A DNA stretch of 64,000 nucleotides from Nocardioidaceae bacterium (GCA_030447865.1 JAUJOD010000005.1:1-64000), one strand, 5' to 3'; positions 29,413-38,160 are shown, numbered from the stretch's first letter. Notes: generated by a model from the sequence alone, not told the origin. Translations and numbers: made by a program.

Positions 29413-30431
29413 CCACCTCGCAACGCAGCCACACGTCGACCGCGGACAAGGCCGACGTACCCGGTTCTGAAGCCACCAGCCCCCGCCAGATTCCTGCCGG
29501 GGGCTGGTGGCAGATCACCAAGCGCGCGTGGGGTGAGGCAAAGCTCGACCAGGTGCCGCTGCTAGCCGCTGGCGTTGCCTTCTTCAGCTTCCTGTCGCTG
29601 TTCCCAGCCATCATCGCGTCAGTGATGGCCTGGGGCCTGTTCGCGGATCCCGCCACCATCCGTGAGCAGGCCGACAGCATCGCGGCGGCGCTGCCGTCGT
29701 CGGCGCGCGACCTGCTGATACAGCAGATCGACGCGCTGATCAACGCGCCCCAGCAATCCCTTGGCTGGGGCTTGCTGCTCTCCTTGGCGATTGCCCTCTG
29801 GAGCGCGTCCGGTGGCATCGGCAACCTGATCTCGGCCGTCAACCTGACGTACGACGAGGCGGAGACCCGCGGGTTCGTCCGCCGCAAGCTGCTCGCGCTG
29901 GGGCTGACGCTCGGCATGATCGTCTTCGGTCTGCTGGCGCTTGGGCTGGTGGCCGTGGCGCCCGCTGTCTTCGACGCAATCGGGTTGCCCAGCTGGACCC
30001 GGGTGCTGCTCGAGATCGGCCGCTGGCTGGTGCTGCTCGCTCTGGTTGGGGCCGGGCTGGCCGTCATCTACCGCATCGCGCCTGACCGCGACGCGCCCCA
30101 GTTCAAGTGGGTCTCCACCGGCGCGCTGGTGGCCACCGTCGTCTGGCTGGTCGCGTCGTTCGCGTTCTCGCTGTACGTCGACAACTTCGGCAGCTACGGC
30201 AAGACGTACGGCAGCTTGGCCGCCGTGGTCGTACTGATGCTGTGGTTGTGGATCTCGTTCTACGTCGTGCTGCTGGGCGCCGAGATCAACGCCGAAAGCG
30301 AAGCCCAGACCATCAAGGACAGCACAACCGGCCCGCCCGAACCGCTCGGCGACCGCGGTGCGGTCAAGGCCGATCAGGTGCCGCCAGGCCCGGAGGCCAA
30401 GGCCGGCAGAGACGACCCGCGCAAGACCTGA
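29409..30431 (+). CDS. YihY/BrkB family membrane protein, probable CTG start
   Basis: 340 aa if started at CTG 29409-29411. The family N-terminus GWWQITKRAWGEAKLDQVPLLAAGVAFFSFLSLFPA spans a GTG at 29553, and no ATG or GTG exists in frame upstream of it before a TAG at 29394. CTG 29409 overlaps the previous stop (CTGA) and is preceded six bases earlier by GGGGG, so it is the best start. About six membrane segments; the family function is unsettled. The 3' end runs 58 bases into the convergent oxidase gene. Confidence 0.8.
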   Translation: MTTSQRSHTSTADKADVPGSEATSPRQIPAGGWWQITKRAWGEAKLDQVPLLAAGVAFFSFLSLFPAIIASVMAWGLFADPATIREQADSIAAALPSSARDLLIQQIDALINAPQQSLGWGLLLSLAIALWSASGGIGNLISAVNLTYDEAETRGFVRRKLLALGLTLGMIVFGLLALGLVAVAPAVFDAIGLPSWTRVLLEIGRWLVLLALVGAGLAVIYRIAPDRDAPQFKWVSTGALVATVVWLVASFAFSLYVDNFGSYGKTYGSLAAVVVLMLWLWISFYVVLLGAEINAESEAQTIKDSTTGPPEPLGDRGAVKADQVPPGPEAKAGRDDPRKT

Positions 30432-31339
30432 GCCGCCAGCTCCAGCACTTCATCAGCACATCCCCATGAGACGGTGACGCCGGCTCCACCGTGGCCGTAG
30501 CAGTGGATGATCGGTCGTCCACTCGCGCTGACGGTCGCCTCGAGTCGCACCGCCGGACGCACCGGCCGCAGGCCGACCCGGTGCCCCAGCACGCGCGCCG
30601 ACGCGAGTGCCGGCACGAGGGCAGCGGCGCGGGCCAAGATCTGCTGTGCGGCTAACGGGTCGGGCCGCAGGTCCCACTCGCCCTCGGTTTCAGTGCCACC
30701 GACGATGATGTCGTGCTCCCGCGGAACGACGTACGTCAGGCCCGTCGGGTCGAGGAGCCACCTCTGCACTCCGACCTGGGCCACCCTCAGCACCTGGCCC
30801 CGCACTGGTGATACGGCGTCGTCGCCGGCCAGACCGCGTGCGCCAAGCCCAGTGCAGTTGACCACGAGGTCGGCGCGGTCCGGCAAGCCCACCAACGCCA
30901 TCCGCGTCAGCGTCCCGCCCGCTCTTTCCAGCCGCGCCTGCAGCCACCGCAGGTAGCGCGGCATCTCGACGACCGGCGCCTCGAACGCCCAGCCATCACG
31001 GTACGGCGGCGGCGCGGCGATCCGCCGGAAACTGCCGACAAGGTGCGACCAGCCCGGCTCCGGCGTGGGTTCGACGAGCAGCTCGTCGCCTTCACGAAGC
31101 GCTACGCCCGACTCGGGCTCGTGCGCTAGGTCCCTGAACACCTCGAGGCTGCGTGCCGACCAGGCCAGCACCCGTTCGGCCGGAGAGATGCGATAGGGGT
31201 ACCACAGCGCCGCGGCCACCGCTGAGGTCGTCTCCAGCGGCAACTCGCGAGCGAACAGGTGGACGTCGTACCCTGCCTCGGCCAGCGTGACGCCAACGGT
31301 CAGCCCAGTTACTCCAGCGCCTACGACCAGCACCCGCAT
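30374..31339 (-). CDS. FAD-dependent D-amino-acid oxidase
   Basis: 321 aa, DAO family. It should oxidise D-amino acids to 2-oxo acids with release of ammonia and hydrogen peroxide. The N-terminal FAD motif is VLVVGAGVTGLTVGVTLAEAG. Family motifs AAALWYPYRI and C-terminal CYGHGGAGVTVSWGCA are present. The ATG at 31337-31339 is chosen because the FAD motif begins two residues later; upstream in-frame codons run into the palindromic repeat. No secretion signal. The gene's last 58 bases overlap the BrkB gene tail to tail. Confidence 0.88.
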   Translation of the reverse strand: MRVLVVGAGVTGLTVGVTLAEAGYDVHLFARELPLETTSAVAAALWYPYRISPAERVLAWSARSLEVFRDLAHEPESGVALREGDELLVEPTPEPGWSHLVGSFRRIAAPPPYRDGWAFEAPVVEMPRYLRWLQARLERAGGTLTRMALVGLPDRADLVVNCTGLGARGLAGDDAVSPVRGQVLRVAQVGVQRWLLDPTGLTYVVPREHDIIVGGTETEGEWDLRPDPLAAQQILARAAALVPALASARVLGHRVGLRPVRPAVRLEATVSASGRPIIHCYGHGGAGVTVSWGCADEVLELAAQVLRGSSLPALASGPGGT

Positions 31340-31374
31340 ACGCACCAGTCTGCCCACTCCCCGCCCCCGCCGCG

Positions 31375-31422
31375 ACTTGTCAGAACATAGCCGACCTATG
31401 GGTCGACTGGAGACTGACAAGT
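31375..31422. repeat. Nested palindromic repeat, copy 1
   Basis: Outer arms ACTTGTCAG/CTGACAAGT are perfect inverted repeats; inner arms are GCCGACC/GGTCGAC with a four-base centre TATG. It lies 18 bases downstream of the STAS gene stop and 35 bases upstream of the oxidase start. Same design as the copies at 48128, 48190, 54509 and 59686. Confidence 0.85.
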
Positions 31423-31440
31423 GTGCGAGGCGCTGCGGCC

Positions 31441-31758
31441 TCAGGCCGAAAGGTCGAGGGTGCGGCGTTCGAGGTGCAGGACGCGGTTGAGCCGGGTGAC
31501 GGCCAACACTCGCCGCAGCTCCTTGGAGCAGTTGCGGAGAACCAGTCGGTGACCAGTGCGTTCGCCTCGTACGTGTGCGGCCGTCAACAACCCCAACCCG
31601 GCCGCGTCAATCACCTGCAGGGCTGACATGTCGAGGACCAGGTCGCCGGTTGCGGACTCCTGGGCTGCCGTGAGGAGACTGCGCATCTCCCCCACGTTGC
31701 GCACGTCGAGATGCGAGCCGATCTTCACCAGATCGCTGGCCGCCTGCTCGAGCGTCAT
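31441..31758 (-). CDS. STAS-domain protein, no phosphorylatable serine
   Basis: 105 aa, a single STAS domain of the anti-anti-sigma-factor class. At the position of the regulatory DSSG motif of SpoIIAA/RsbV the sequence is DAAG (51-54), so the usual phosphorylated Ser is Ala. It may be a constitutive partner-binding form or serve another function. No kinase or phosphatase gene is adjacent. It stands alone, followed by the palindromic repeat. Confidence 0.8.
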   Translation of the reverse strand: MTLEQAASDLVKIGSHLDVRNVGEMRSLLTAAQESATGDLVLDMSALQVIDAAGLGLLTAAHVRGERTGHRLVLRNCSKELRRVLAVTRLNRVLHLERRTLDLSA

Positions 31759-31950
31759 GACTCACCCCGCCGCTGTTGTCTCAACTACTCGGTACGACGC
31801 TCAACCGGGCGCTTTGGTTGCCCTCGCCGTGGGAAAACCTTGCGGCGGGGCTTCCCGCGCCCCTCTCACGAACGCCGACGTTGCCGTCGTACACACGGTA
31901 GATCGATCACCGCACGTGGCTCGGAATGCGCGCCGCGTGTCGGTCAAGCG

Positions 31951-32802
31951 CTAGGAGTAGTCGAAGAATCCGCATCCAGATTTGCGGCCGAGCTGGCCCG
32001 CGTCGACCATGCGGGACATCAGCTCAGGTGGATAAAACTTCTCATCGGCGCTCTCGGCGTAGATGTTCAACGTGGCGTTCCGCAAGATGTCGACGCCGGT
32101 GAGGTCGGTCGTGGCGAGCGGACCCATGGCGTGCCCGAAGCCGAGCCGGCAGGCGGTGTCGATGTCGTCGGCGCTGGCGACTCCGGACTCGTAGAGCTTG
32201 ATCGCCTCCATCGCCAAGGCCGTGATCAACCGGGTGGTGACGAAGCCTGCGACGTCGCGGTTGACCACGATGCAGGTCTTGCCGACGCCTTCGGCAAAGT
32301 CGCGCGCCCTGCGCAGCGTCTCGTCGCTCGTCTGGTGGCCGCGGACGAGTTCACACAGGCCCATCAGCGGGACCGGCGAGAAGAAGTGCGTTCCGACCAC
32401 CATTTCGGGTCGCGACGTGGCTGCGGCAATCTTCGTAATGGGGATGGCCGACGTGTTGGTCGCCAGGACCGTGTCGGCTTTGCAGATGCCGTCGAGCGCG
32501 GTGAACACCTCGTGCTTCACGTCCAACTTCTCAAACACCGCCTCCACGACGACGTCGGCGTCGGCAGCGGCGTCAAGCTCCGTGGTTGTCGAGATGCGAG
32601 CTAAGGCTGCGTCGCGCTCGTCCGCGCTGACCTTGCCCTTGTCGACGAACTTCGCCAAGGACGTGTCGATCCCGCTCACGGCTCGGCCGAGTGCCGCACC
32701 GCTCACGTCGCGTAGCGTCACGTGCCAGCCGCTCGCGGCGGCGACCTGGGCGATTCCTGAACCCATCAGCCCCGCGCCGATGACGACAAGCTGCTTCGAC
32801 AC
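31951..32802 (-). CDS. 3-Hydroxybutyryl-CoA dehydrogenase
   Basis: 283 aa, a single complete unit. NAD motif VVIGAGLMGSGIAQ at the N-terminus, catalytic region GTHFFSPVPLMGLCELVRG, and C-terminal domain with GRKSGCGFFDYS. It uses NAD(P) to interconvert acetoacetyl-CoA and 3-hydroxybutyryl-CoA. The start GTG at 32800-32802 gives VSKQLVVIGAG; longer versions add unlikely Arg-rich residues. It is distinct from the tandem protein at 23695, so the genome has at least two. Confidence 0.92.
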   Translation of the reverse strand: MSKQLVVIGAGLMGSGIAQVAAASGWHVTLRDVSGAALGRAVSGIDTSLAKFVDKGKVSADERDAALARISTTTELDAAADADVVVEAVFEKLDVKHEVFTALDGICKADTVLATNTSAIPITKIAAATSRPEMVVGTHFFSPVPLMGLCELVRGHQTSDETLRRARDFAEGVGKTCIVVNRDVAGFVTTRLITALAMEAIKLYESGVASADDIDTACRLGFGHAMGPLATTDLTGVDILRNATLNIYAESADEKFYPPELMSRMVDAGQLGRKSGCGFFDYS

Positions 32803-32865
32803 TCCCGGCTCCTTGCGGCGCTTCACACCGGGGCTACGGTGCACCCGGCACAACGACAGCCGAGC

Positions 32866-33453
32866 CTAGCGACCGCCGCTTTCCCGATCGCCGCCCGGTC
32901 GCCATAGCACATCGCCGACCTGCAGGTTGGCGTGGCGGGCCAAGATGAAGAGCAGGTCGCTGAGGCGGTTGAGGTAGGTCAGCGCGACGGCGTTCATCGA
33001 CGTCTCGTGCACCGTGAAGGCCGCCCATCCCGACCGCTCAGCTCGCCGTACGACGGTTCGCGCGACGTGCAGCAGCGCTGCCCCCCGCGTACCACCGGGC
33101 AGGATGAACGACCGCAGCTTCTCCAACGGCTCGTTGTAGTGGTCGCACCAGCGCTCCAGCCGATCGACGTACTCCGGTTCCACCCGGAGCGGCGCAAACT
33201 CGGGTTCCGCCACCACGGGGGTGCAGAGATCCGCACCGACGTCGAACAGGTCGTTCTGCACGTGCGTCAGGACCTCCGCCACGTCGGCGTCCAAGTGTCC
33301 GAGGGCGAGCGCCACCCCGATGGCTGAGTTGGCTTCGTCGACGTCGGCGTACGCCGCCAGCCTCAGGTCGGTCTTCGTAGTCTCGCTCATGTCGCCGAGG
33401 CGGGTGGTGCCGGCGTCGCCGGTGCGGGTGTAGATCTTCGTCAGGTTGACCAT
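32866..33453 (-). CDS. Cob(I)alamin adenosyltransferase, PduO type
   Basis: 195 aa. It transfers the adenosyl group of ATP to cob(I)alamin, producing the cofactor for the mutase at 14597. Motifs: N-terminal TKIYTRTGDAGTTRLGD (ATP binding), FILPGGTRGAA, and VARTVVRRAER. The start ATG at 33451-33453 is supported by the family N-terminus MVNLTKIYTRTGD. It is 63 bases upstream of the 3-hydroxybutyryl-CoA dehydrogenase gene on the same strand and may be co-transcribed with it. Confidence 0.93.
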   Translation of the reverse strand: MVNLTKIYTRTGDAGTTRLGDMSETTKTDLRLAAYADVDEANSAIGVALALGHLDADVAEVLTHVQNDLFDVGADLCTPVVAEPEFAPLRVEPEYVDRLERWCDHYNEPLEKLRSFILPGGTRGAALLHVARTVVRRAERSGWAAFTVHETSMNAVALTYLNRLSDLLFILARHANLQVGDVLWRPGGDRESGGR

Positions 33454-33565
33454 GGCGTCACTGTACGGCGACCCGTTGCCGCGCCAACCGACTGACCAAC
33501 GTCGGCACTGGCCAACCCCTGCAAAGGGCTTGCTTCCTGCGGCCTTGGTCAGCATGCTTCGAGCG

Positions 33566-34495
33566 ATGCCGACACTCGATGCGCTTGTCACGGTCGCGGA
33601 CGCCGGCCTGCACCCATGGGTTCGAGGGTTGGTCTCGCAGGAGCAGCGGTTCGCAGCGTTGCGGGAGGAGCTCGAGTGGGCGCTCACAACCGCCGCGACC
33701 GATATGGAGTTTGCGCGTGGCTTCGCAGCTGCTCAACCGCAGAGTGGTCAACCCGCTGAGGCATACCTGAACCGATGGCTCACGGTGACCGGCGATCTTG
33801 ACGTTCTCGTTGGTCCTCGGTACCGGGCGCGCGACCCGCAGCGGCCGTTTGTTGCCGTCGACGCCGCCAGTCGCGTCGTCAAGCCCGGTGACCTGTCGGC
33901 TCTGGCTGCAATGACGCGAGAGTCCTTCGCCTCATTCCGGCCCGGCTACGTCGCATTGTGGTCGTCTGATCCGGCTGGCAACTGGCCGGGAACCAGGTCC
34001 GATAACAGAAATGTGGCAGGTCGGCTGGGCGACCTTCGACGAAACAGCGTGCCACCTGAGCTGTCTGTCGAGATCGCAACTGGCCTGGACTTCTACGACC
34101 GGTATGCACAGATCCACCGGGACCACGTGGCGCGTGAGCCCGCGCATTCGTTGCACGCGCTCATTGAGTCACGGGCGGACCTGACCGAGTTGGTCGACGC
34201 CGGCACGCTCTTCCACGTGCTGCTGAACGGTCGATGGGCGGGCCTGGTGGCCGCTGAGCCGGGAGTGCAGCACGGCCTGCGCGGCGCGGTCGTGGTCGAG
34301 CTGCTACTCGAGCCATCGGTTCGCGCGCGAGGCTATGGCAAGCACCTGAGCACCCTGCTGGCTCAGCACCTGGAGGCGCCAGACGACCAGTTCCTCCTGG
34401 GCACGATCCATGTCGACAACGCGGCGGCATATCGTGCCGCCATCGCCTCCGGTCGGCGCGATGTCGGCGGCGAGGTGATCGTGCCGTTGGTATGA
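33566..34495 (+). CDS. GNAT-family N-acetyltransferase
   Basis: 309 aa from the ATG at 33566; an ATG four codons upstream is also possible. The C-terminal ~130 residues carry the GNAT motif A (VVVELLLEPSVRARGYGKHLSTLLAQ) followed by IHVDNAAAYRAAIASGR. The first half is helical and unassigned. The acceptor is unknown. Divergent from the adenosyltransferase gene. Its stop codon overlaps a small ATG-initiated relic frame. Confidence 0.75.
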   Translation: MPTLDALVTVADAGLHPWVRGLVSQEQRFAALREELEWALTTAATDMEFARGFAAAQPQSGQPAEAYLNRWLTVTGDLDVLVGPRYRARDPQRPFVAVDAASRVVKPGDLSALAAMTRESFASFRPGYVALWSSDPAGNWPGTRSDNRNVAGRLGDLRRNSVPPELSVEIATGLDFYDRYAQIHRDHVAREPAHSLHALIESRADLTELVDAGTLFHVLLNGRWAGLVAAEPGVQHGLRGAVVVELLLEPSVRARGYGKHLSTLLAQHLEAPDDQFLLGTIHVDNAAAYRAAIASGRRDVGGEVIVPLV

Positions 34496-34620
34496 CGCGC
34501 CTCCCGACCAGTTCCCCGGGCGGCGCGGTGGCCGAACTGACAGGTGCCGCGGCACTTCTCACGACCGACGCTCGGTTGGCCAACGCGCCGAGCGTGCGAC
34601 GCCGCGTCGAACTGATCTGA
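34492..34620 (+). pseudogene. Relic of a PIN-domain (VapC-like) toxin C-terminus
   Basis: A 42-codon frame opens at an ATG overlapping the GNAT stop. Its last part reads AALLTTDARLANAPSV and ends RRRVELI, closely resembling the C-terminal strand-helix of VapC PIN domains (TxDxRLxxAP). The catalytic N-terminal acids and any VapB antitoxin are absent, so this looks like a leftover fragment. Confidence 0.5.
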
Positions 34621-34723
34621 CCACCCCTCCCCGGCGTATCGTTCGGCCGTCCCGGTGATCGGCCTGATGTCAGCGGTGGGCCATCGAGCCAATGAGCTGA
34701 TCGTCCTCAGGAAGGAACTAACC

Positions 34724-35644
34724 ATGCCCAAAAGCGTTGACCCCGCAACTACGGAGTTGACCGCGCGCGGACCGTTCGACCTGGCGGCCAGCATCCGCTT
34801 CCTCGAAGGTTTCACGCCGGCGAATCAACCTGTCGCCGATGGCTCTGGCCTGTTACGGCTGGCGTTCCCCGCAGAGGTCGGCTGGGCGCCCGTTGGTGCT
34901 GCCGTCCGCCAGCACGGCCGAGCAGTTTCGGTCGAGCTGAGCGGCGATGTCGATGACCCAGCCGCGGTTGTTGACCAGGTCGAGCGCATCTTGTCGCTCG
35001 ATGTCGACGGGTCCGGCTTCTTGGCCCTTGGTCGGCGCGATCCTGTCGTCGGCGACCTCCAGGCTCGCTACCCCGGCTTGCGGCCGGTGCAGTTCCACTC
35101 GCCGTATGAAGCCGCGTGCTGGGCGATCATCGGGCAACGCATTCGCATCACCCAGGCGGCGGCGATCAGGTCGCGGATCGCCGACGAGTGTGGACACCCC
35201 GTCACCGTCGCCGGACAACGCTTGCCAGCATTCCCCGGCCCCGAGGAGCTGCAGCGCTGTTCGCTTCCCGGGCTCCCCGCGATCAAGGTCGATCGCCTGC
35301 GCGGGGTGGCTTCCGCTGCGCTCGAGGGACACCTCGCCGCGGCTCAGCTCCGGTCCGTCGACCCTGAGATTGCCCTCGCCCAGTTGACCGAGATTCCCGG
35401 AATCGGACCCTTCTCGGCGGAGCTCATCCTGGCGCGCGGTGCCGGACACCCCGACGTGTTCCCCACCGCCGAGCGCCGGCTGCACGAAGAGATGACCCTC
35501 GCGTATGGGCTCACCGATCCGTCCATAGCCCAGCTCGCCGCCATCGCCGACGGCTGGCGGCCGTACCGGACCTGGGTTGGGCTTCTTCTGCGCACCCGCC
35601 GCGAAGACGACACGCACGAGATCGCCGGGGGCGGTCGGACTTAG
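34724..35644 (+). CDS. AlkA-like HhH-GPD DNA glycosylase
   Basis: 306 aa. Helix-hairpin-helix motif LTEIPGIGPFSAELIL (about 221-236) in the HhH-GPD fold; family members excise alkylated purines. The catalytic Asp of AlkA (after the motif, in a DVF...D context) aligns with E250 in DVFPTAERRL. Related actinobacterial proteins appear to share this variant, so activity may be altered rather than lost. The start ATG at 34724 is preceded by AGGAAGGA. The stop overlaps the convergent SRPBCC gene by four bases. Confidence 0.85.
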   Translation: MPKSVDPATTELTARGPFDLAASIRFLEGFTPANQPVADGSGLLRLAFPAEVGWAPVGAAVRQHGRAVSVELSGDVDDPAAVVDQVERILSLDVDGSGFLALGRRDPVVGDLQARYPGLRPVQFHSPYEAACWAIIGQRIRITQAAAIRSRIADECGHPVTVAGQRLPAFPGPEELQRCSLPGLPAIKVDRLRGVASAALEGHLAAAQLRSVDPEIALAQLTEIPGIGPFSAELILARGAGHPDVFPTAERRLHEEMTLAYGLTDPSIAQLAAIADGWRPYRTWVGLLLRTRREDDTHEIAGGGRT

Positions 35645-36201
35645 CCGGCGCGGCGCTCAGCCTCGGCTTTGACAGCCGCGAACGACGCCTCGACGACTGC
35701 CTCCCACTTGGCGGCGACCACATCACCCCAGCGCCGGCCAAGACCCCACAGGTCGGTGCCGAGCTCGCCGTCGTACGTCAGCAGCGTCCCATTGCCCTGC
35801 TCGATCAGCCGGAACGTCTCCGTGACCTGCGGTACGGGGCCGCGCACGAGTCGGAAGTCCACCCGCTCGGGGCGGCTGAACCGCACCGTCTCGACAGTTG
35901 TCGCTTGGAGCTTGCCCCGGACCGGTGTGTAGTGCGCGGCCAGCACCATGTCGGTTCCCCGCTCAAGCACCGTCACCTTCGCCCGCATTGCCCGCGGCGC
36001 CCGGACGTCGTACGGCGCGCTGATCACATCGAACACGGTCTCGGGCGGGGCCTCGATCTCGATACTCAGCGGGCCCAGCGGTCTGCTGGTGCGACCCACC
36101 CCCAGGTTGACGGGAACGGCCCCGGTGACCAGGCCGAGATAGACGCCAACACCGGCACCGCCCGCAGCCAGCGCACCGGCCCCAATGGTTGTCGGTTTCA
36201 T
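35641..36201 (-). CDS. SRPBCC (START-like) domain protein, membrane-anchored
   Basis: 186 aa. A hydrophobic N-terminus (about 5-28) probably anchors it. Residues 42-185 have the SRPBCC lipid/polyketide-binding-like pattern (IEIEAPPETVFDVISAPYDV ... GTLLTYDGELG). Ligand unknown. Divergent from the dehydratase-like gene and convergent with the glycosylase gene. Confidence 0.75.
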   Translation of the reverse strand: MKPTTIGAGALAAGGAGVGVYLGLVTGAVPVNLGVGRTSRPLGPLSIEIEAPPETVFDVISAPYDVRAPRAMRAKVTVLERGTDMVLAAHYTPVRGKLQATTVETVRFSRPERVDFRLVRGPVPQVTETFRLIEQGNGTLLTYDGELGTDLWGLGRRWGDVVAAKWEAVVEASFAAVKAEAERRAG

Positions 36202-36282
36202 GCACCTACTCTGGCACGGCGCTTGGGTGGCTTCGGCGCCATCTGCGGTAAGAGAGCGCCCGGCCTATGCAAGACTCGCCGG

Positions 36283-37254
36283 ATGTCTTTCAGCCTCGAC
36301 GAGTTGGCCACCGCATCGGACGTCGTACGCCGCTGGGTTCCGCCGACGCCGCAGTACCCGTGGCCGCTGCTCGGTCAGCTCGTCGGTGCCGACGTGTGGG
36401 TGAAGCACGAGAACCACACGCCGACGGGCGCGTTCAAGGTCCGCGGGGGCCTCGTGTACGTCGACCGGCTGCGGGCCCAGCGACCGGCCGTCACCGGCAT
36501 CGTCTCGGCGACACGCGGGAATCACGGGCAGAGCCTGGCGTTCGCCAGTCGGACCGCCGGGCTCGACGCCACCATCGTGGTGCCGAAAGGAAACAGTCCC
36601 GACAAGAACGCTGCCATGCGCGGCTTCGGTGCCGAGGTGATCGAACGTGGCCACGACTTTCAGGCGGCCCGCGAGTACTCAGCGGAGCTTGCCGACGACC
36701 GAGGGCTGGAAGCGGTTCCCGCCTATCACCCCGATCTGGTGCTCGGCGTAGCGACCTACGCGGCTGAGCTGTTCTCGGCCGTGGACGACCTCGACGCCGT
36801 GTATGTGCCGATTGGGATGGGCTCGGGCATCAGCGGACTCATCCGGGTTCGGGATCTCCTCGGCCTGCGCACCGAGATCGTGGGAGTGGTCGCCGCAAGA
36901 GCCCCTGCGTACTTACGCTCGTTCAGCACCGGCGAGGTGTGCGCCACCGATACGGCCGACACGTTCGTCGATGGGGTCGCCTGCCGGGTGCCAGATACCG
37001 ATGCCGTGCGGCTCATCAATGCCGGCGCAGCTCGCATCATCGAAGTCAGCGAAGATGAGACTGCGGAGGCAATTCGAGTGCTCTTTGCCACCACGCATAA
37101 CGCAGCTGAGCCGGCTGGCGCGATCGCCTTGGCCGGCCTGCTAGCCGAACGTGAACTCGCCCGCGGCCGACATGTCGCGGTCATCCAGACCGGCGGCAAC
37201 ATCGACACCGCCATGTTCGCCGACGTACTGGCCGGTCTCACCCCCAAGGTGTAA
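36283..37254 (+). CDS. Threonine/serine dehydratase-like PLP enzyme
   Basis: 323 aa, fold-type II PLP enzyme. The PLP lysine is K52 in TPTGAFKVRGG; SATRGNHGQSLAFAS binds substrate carboxylate; the phosphate-binding Gly loop is GMGSGISG. There is no C-terminal ACT regulatory domain, so it resembles catabolic threonine or hydroxyaspartate dehydratases rather than IlvA. The start ATG at 36283 gives MSFSLDELA. The exact amino acid is uncertain. Confidence 0.85.
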   Translation: MSFSLDELATASDVVRRWVPPTPQYPWPLLGQLVGADVWVKHENHTPTGAFKVRGGLVYVDRLRAQRPAVTGIVSATRGNHGQSLAFASRTAGLDATIVVPKGNSPDKNAAMRGFGAEVIERGHDFQAAREYSAELADDRGLEAVPAYHPDLVLGVATYAAELFSAVDDLDAVYVPIGMGSGISGLIRVRDLLGLRTEIVGVVAARAPAYLRSFSTGEVCATDTADTFVDGVACRVPDTDAVRLINAGAARIIEVSEDETAEAIRVLFATTHNAAEPAGAIALAGLLAERELARGRHVAVIQTGGNIDTAMFADVLAGLTPKV

Positions 37255-37334
37255 GCCGCAGATCAGCCGGGCAGCCGGACGAAGCTCGTCAACGTTCCGA
37301 CAGGTGTTGGGAAACTCAGGGCAGGATCTGAGGC

Positions 37335-38160
37335 ATGCAGGCTGTCGATCAGGTAATCGCCGCGCTCAAGCATTGGCACTGAGCGAGGTTGCAGCAGTGA
37401 ACCAGACCTTCTCGGGCACGATGAATGACACCTTCATCGTTACGACATCGGACCGCCGAGCTGTCCTTCGTCGGCACCGCCTCAGCAGGTGCCGCGCCAT
37501 GGTGGAGCGCGAACATGCCTTGATGGACCATGCCCGCGAACGCGGCGTGGTCTGCCCAAAGGCGCTCGTCGCTCGGTCCGGTGAGCGGTTCATCGAGGAG
37601 GCGGGTCGGCTGTATTCCCTGTTTGAGCATGCCCCGGGCCACCAGGGTGTCCAGGCTTGACCTCACCGCGACGCATGCTGCGTTAATGGGAAGGGCGCTT
37701 GCCCACGTGCACGACTCGATCGCCGACTGCGCGCCGGTTCGAGGCCCATCCTGGAGCACCGCCAACCCTGTCTAGCCGTGAAAGCCAACCGCTGCACGGG
37801 GACTACCAAGACTCAAACGTGTTCTTCGACGACCGGCAGCGAGTCTGCGCCGTGATCGACTGGGACAACTCAGGGTATGGGTCTACCTCTGGCGAGTTGC
37901 TGCGGGCAACGTTGCTGAGTTTCGACCTCGACGCCGTGCTGTGCTAAGCCCTCCTTGACGGCTACCGAGGCATCCGTGCAGCGGATCTCAAAGACCTTTA
38001 CCTCGAAGCGGAGCTGTACAGCTGGCGCAGACTCCATGACACCTGGATCTACGACACCGTCTACCTGATCGGGGACAGTCGCCCGAGCCGCTTCATCACT
38101 CCGGGAACTTATGCGCCCTTCATCGACCGCTGGGCAGCGCTGCACAGCACACTGCGCTAG
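37335..38160 (+). pseudogene. Degraded aminoglycoside/homoserine-type phosphotransferase
   Basis: APH-family similarity runs through three changes of frame. It opens at ATG 37335 (MQAVDQVIAALKHWH), moves to another frame near 37378 (NDTFIVTTSDRRAVLRRHRL), shifts near 37650 (GRALAHVHDSIADC) and again near 37740. The last part has the catalytic loop HGDYQDSNVFF and DWD in AVIDWDNSG. An in-frame TAA interrupts it at 37945-37947, before the C-terminal helices end at 38160. Three frameshifts and a nonsense codon make it non-functional unless the sequence is wrong. The original substrate is unknown. Confidence 0.82.

Noticed and set aside
37397-37660. Functional short phosphotransferase-like protein
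   Set aside because: The similarity continues in other frames with a later nonsense codon, so it is part of a pseudogene.
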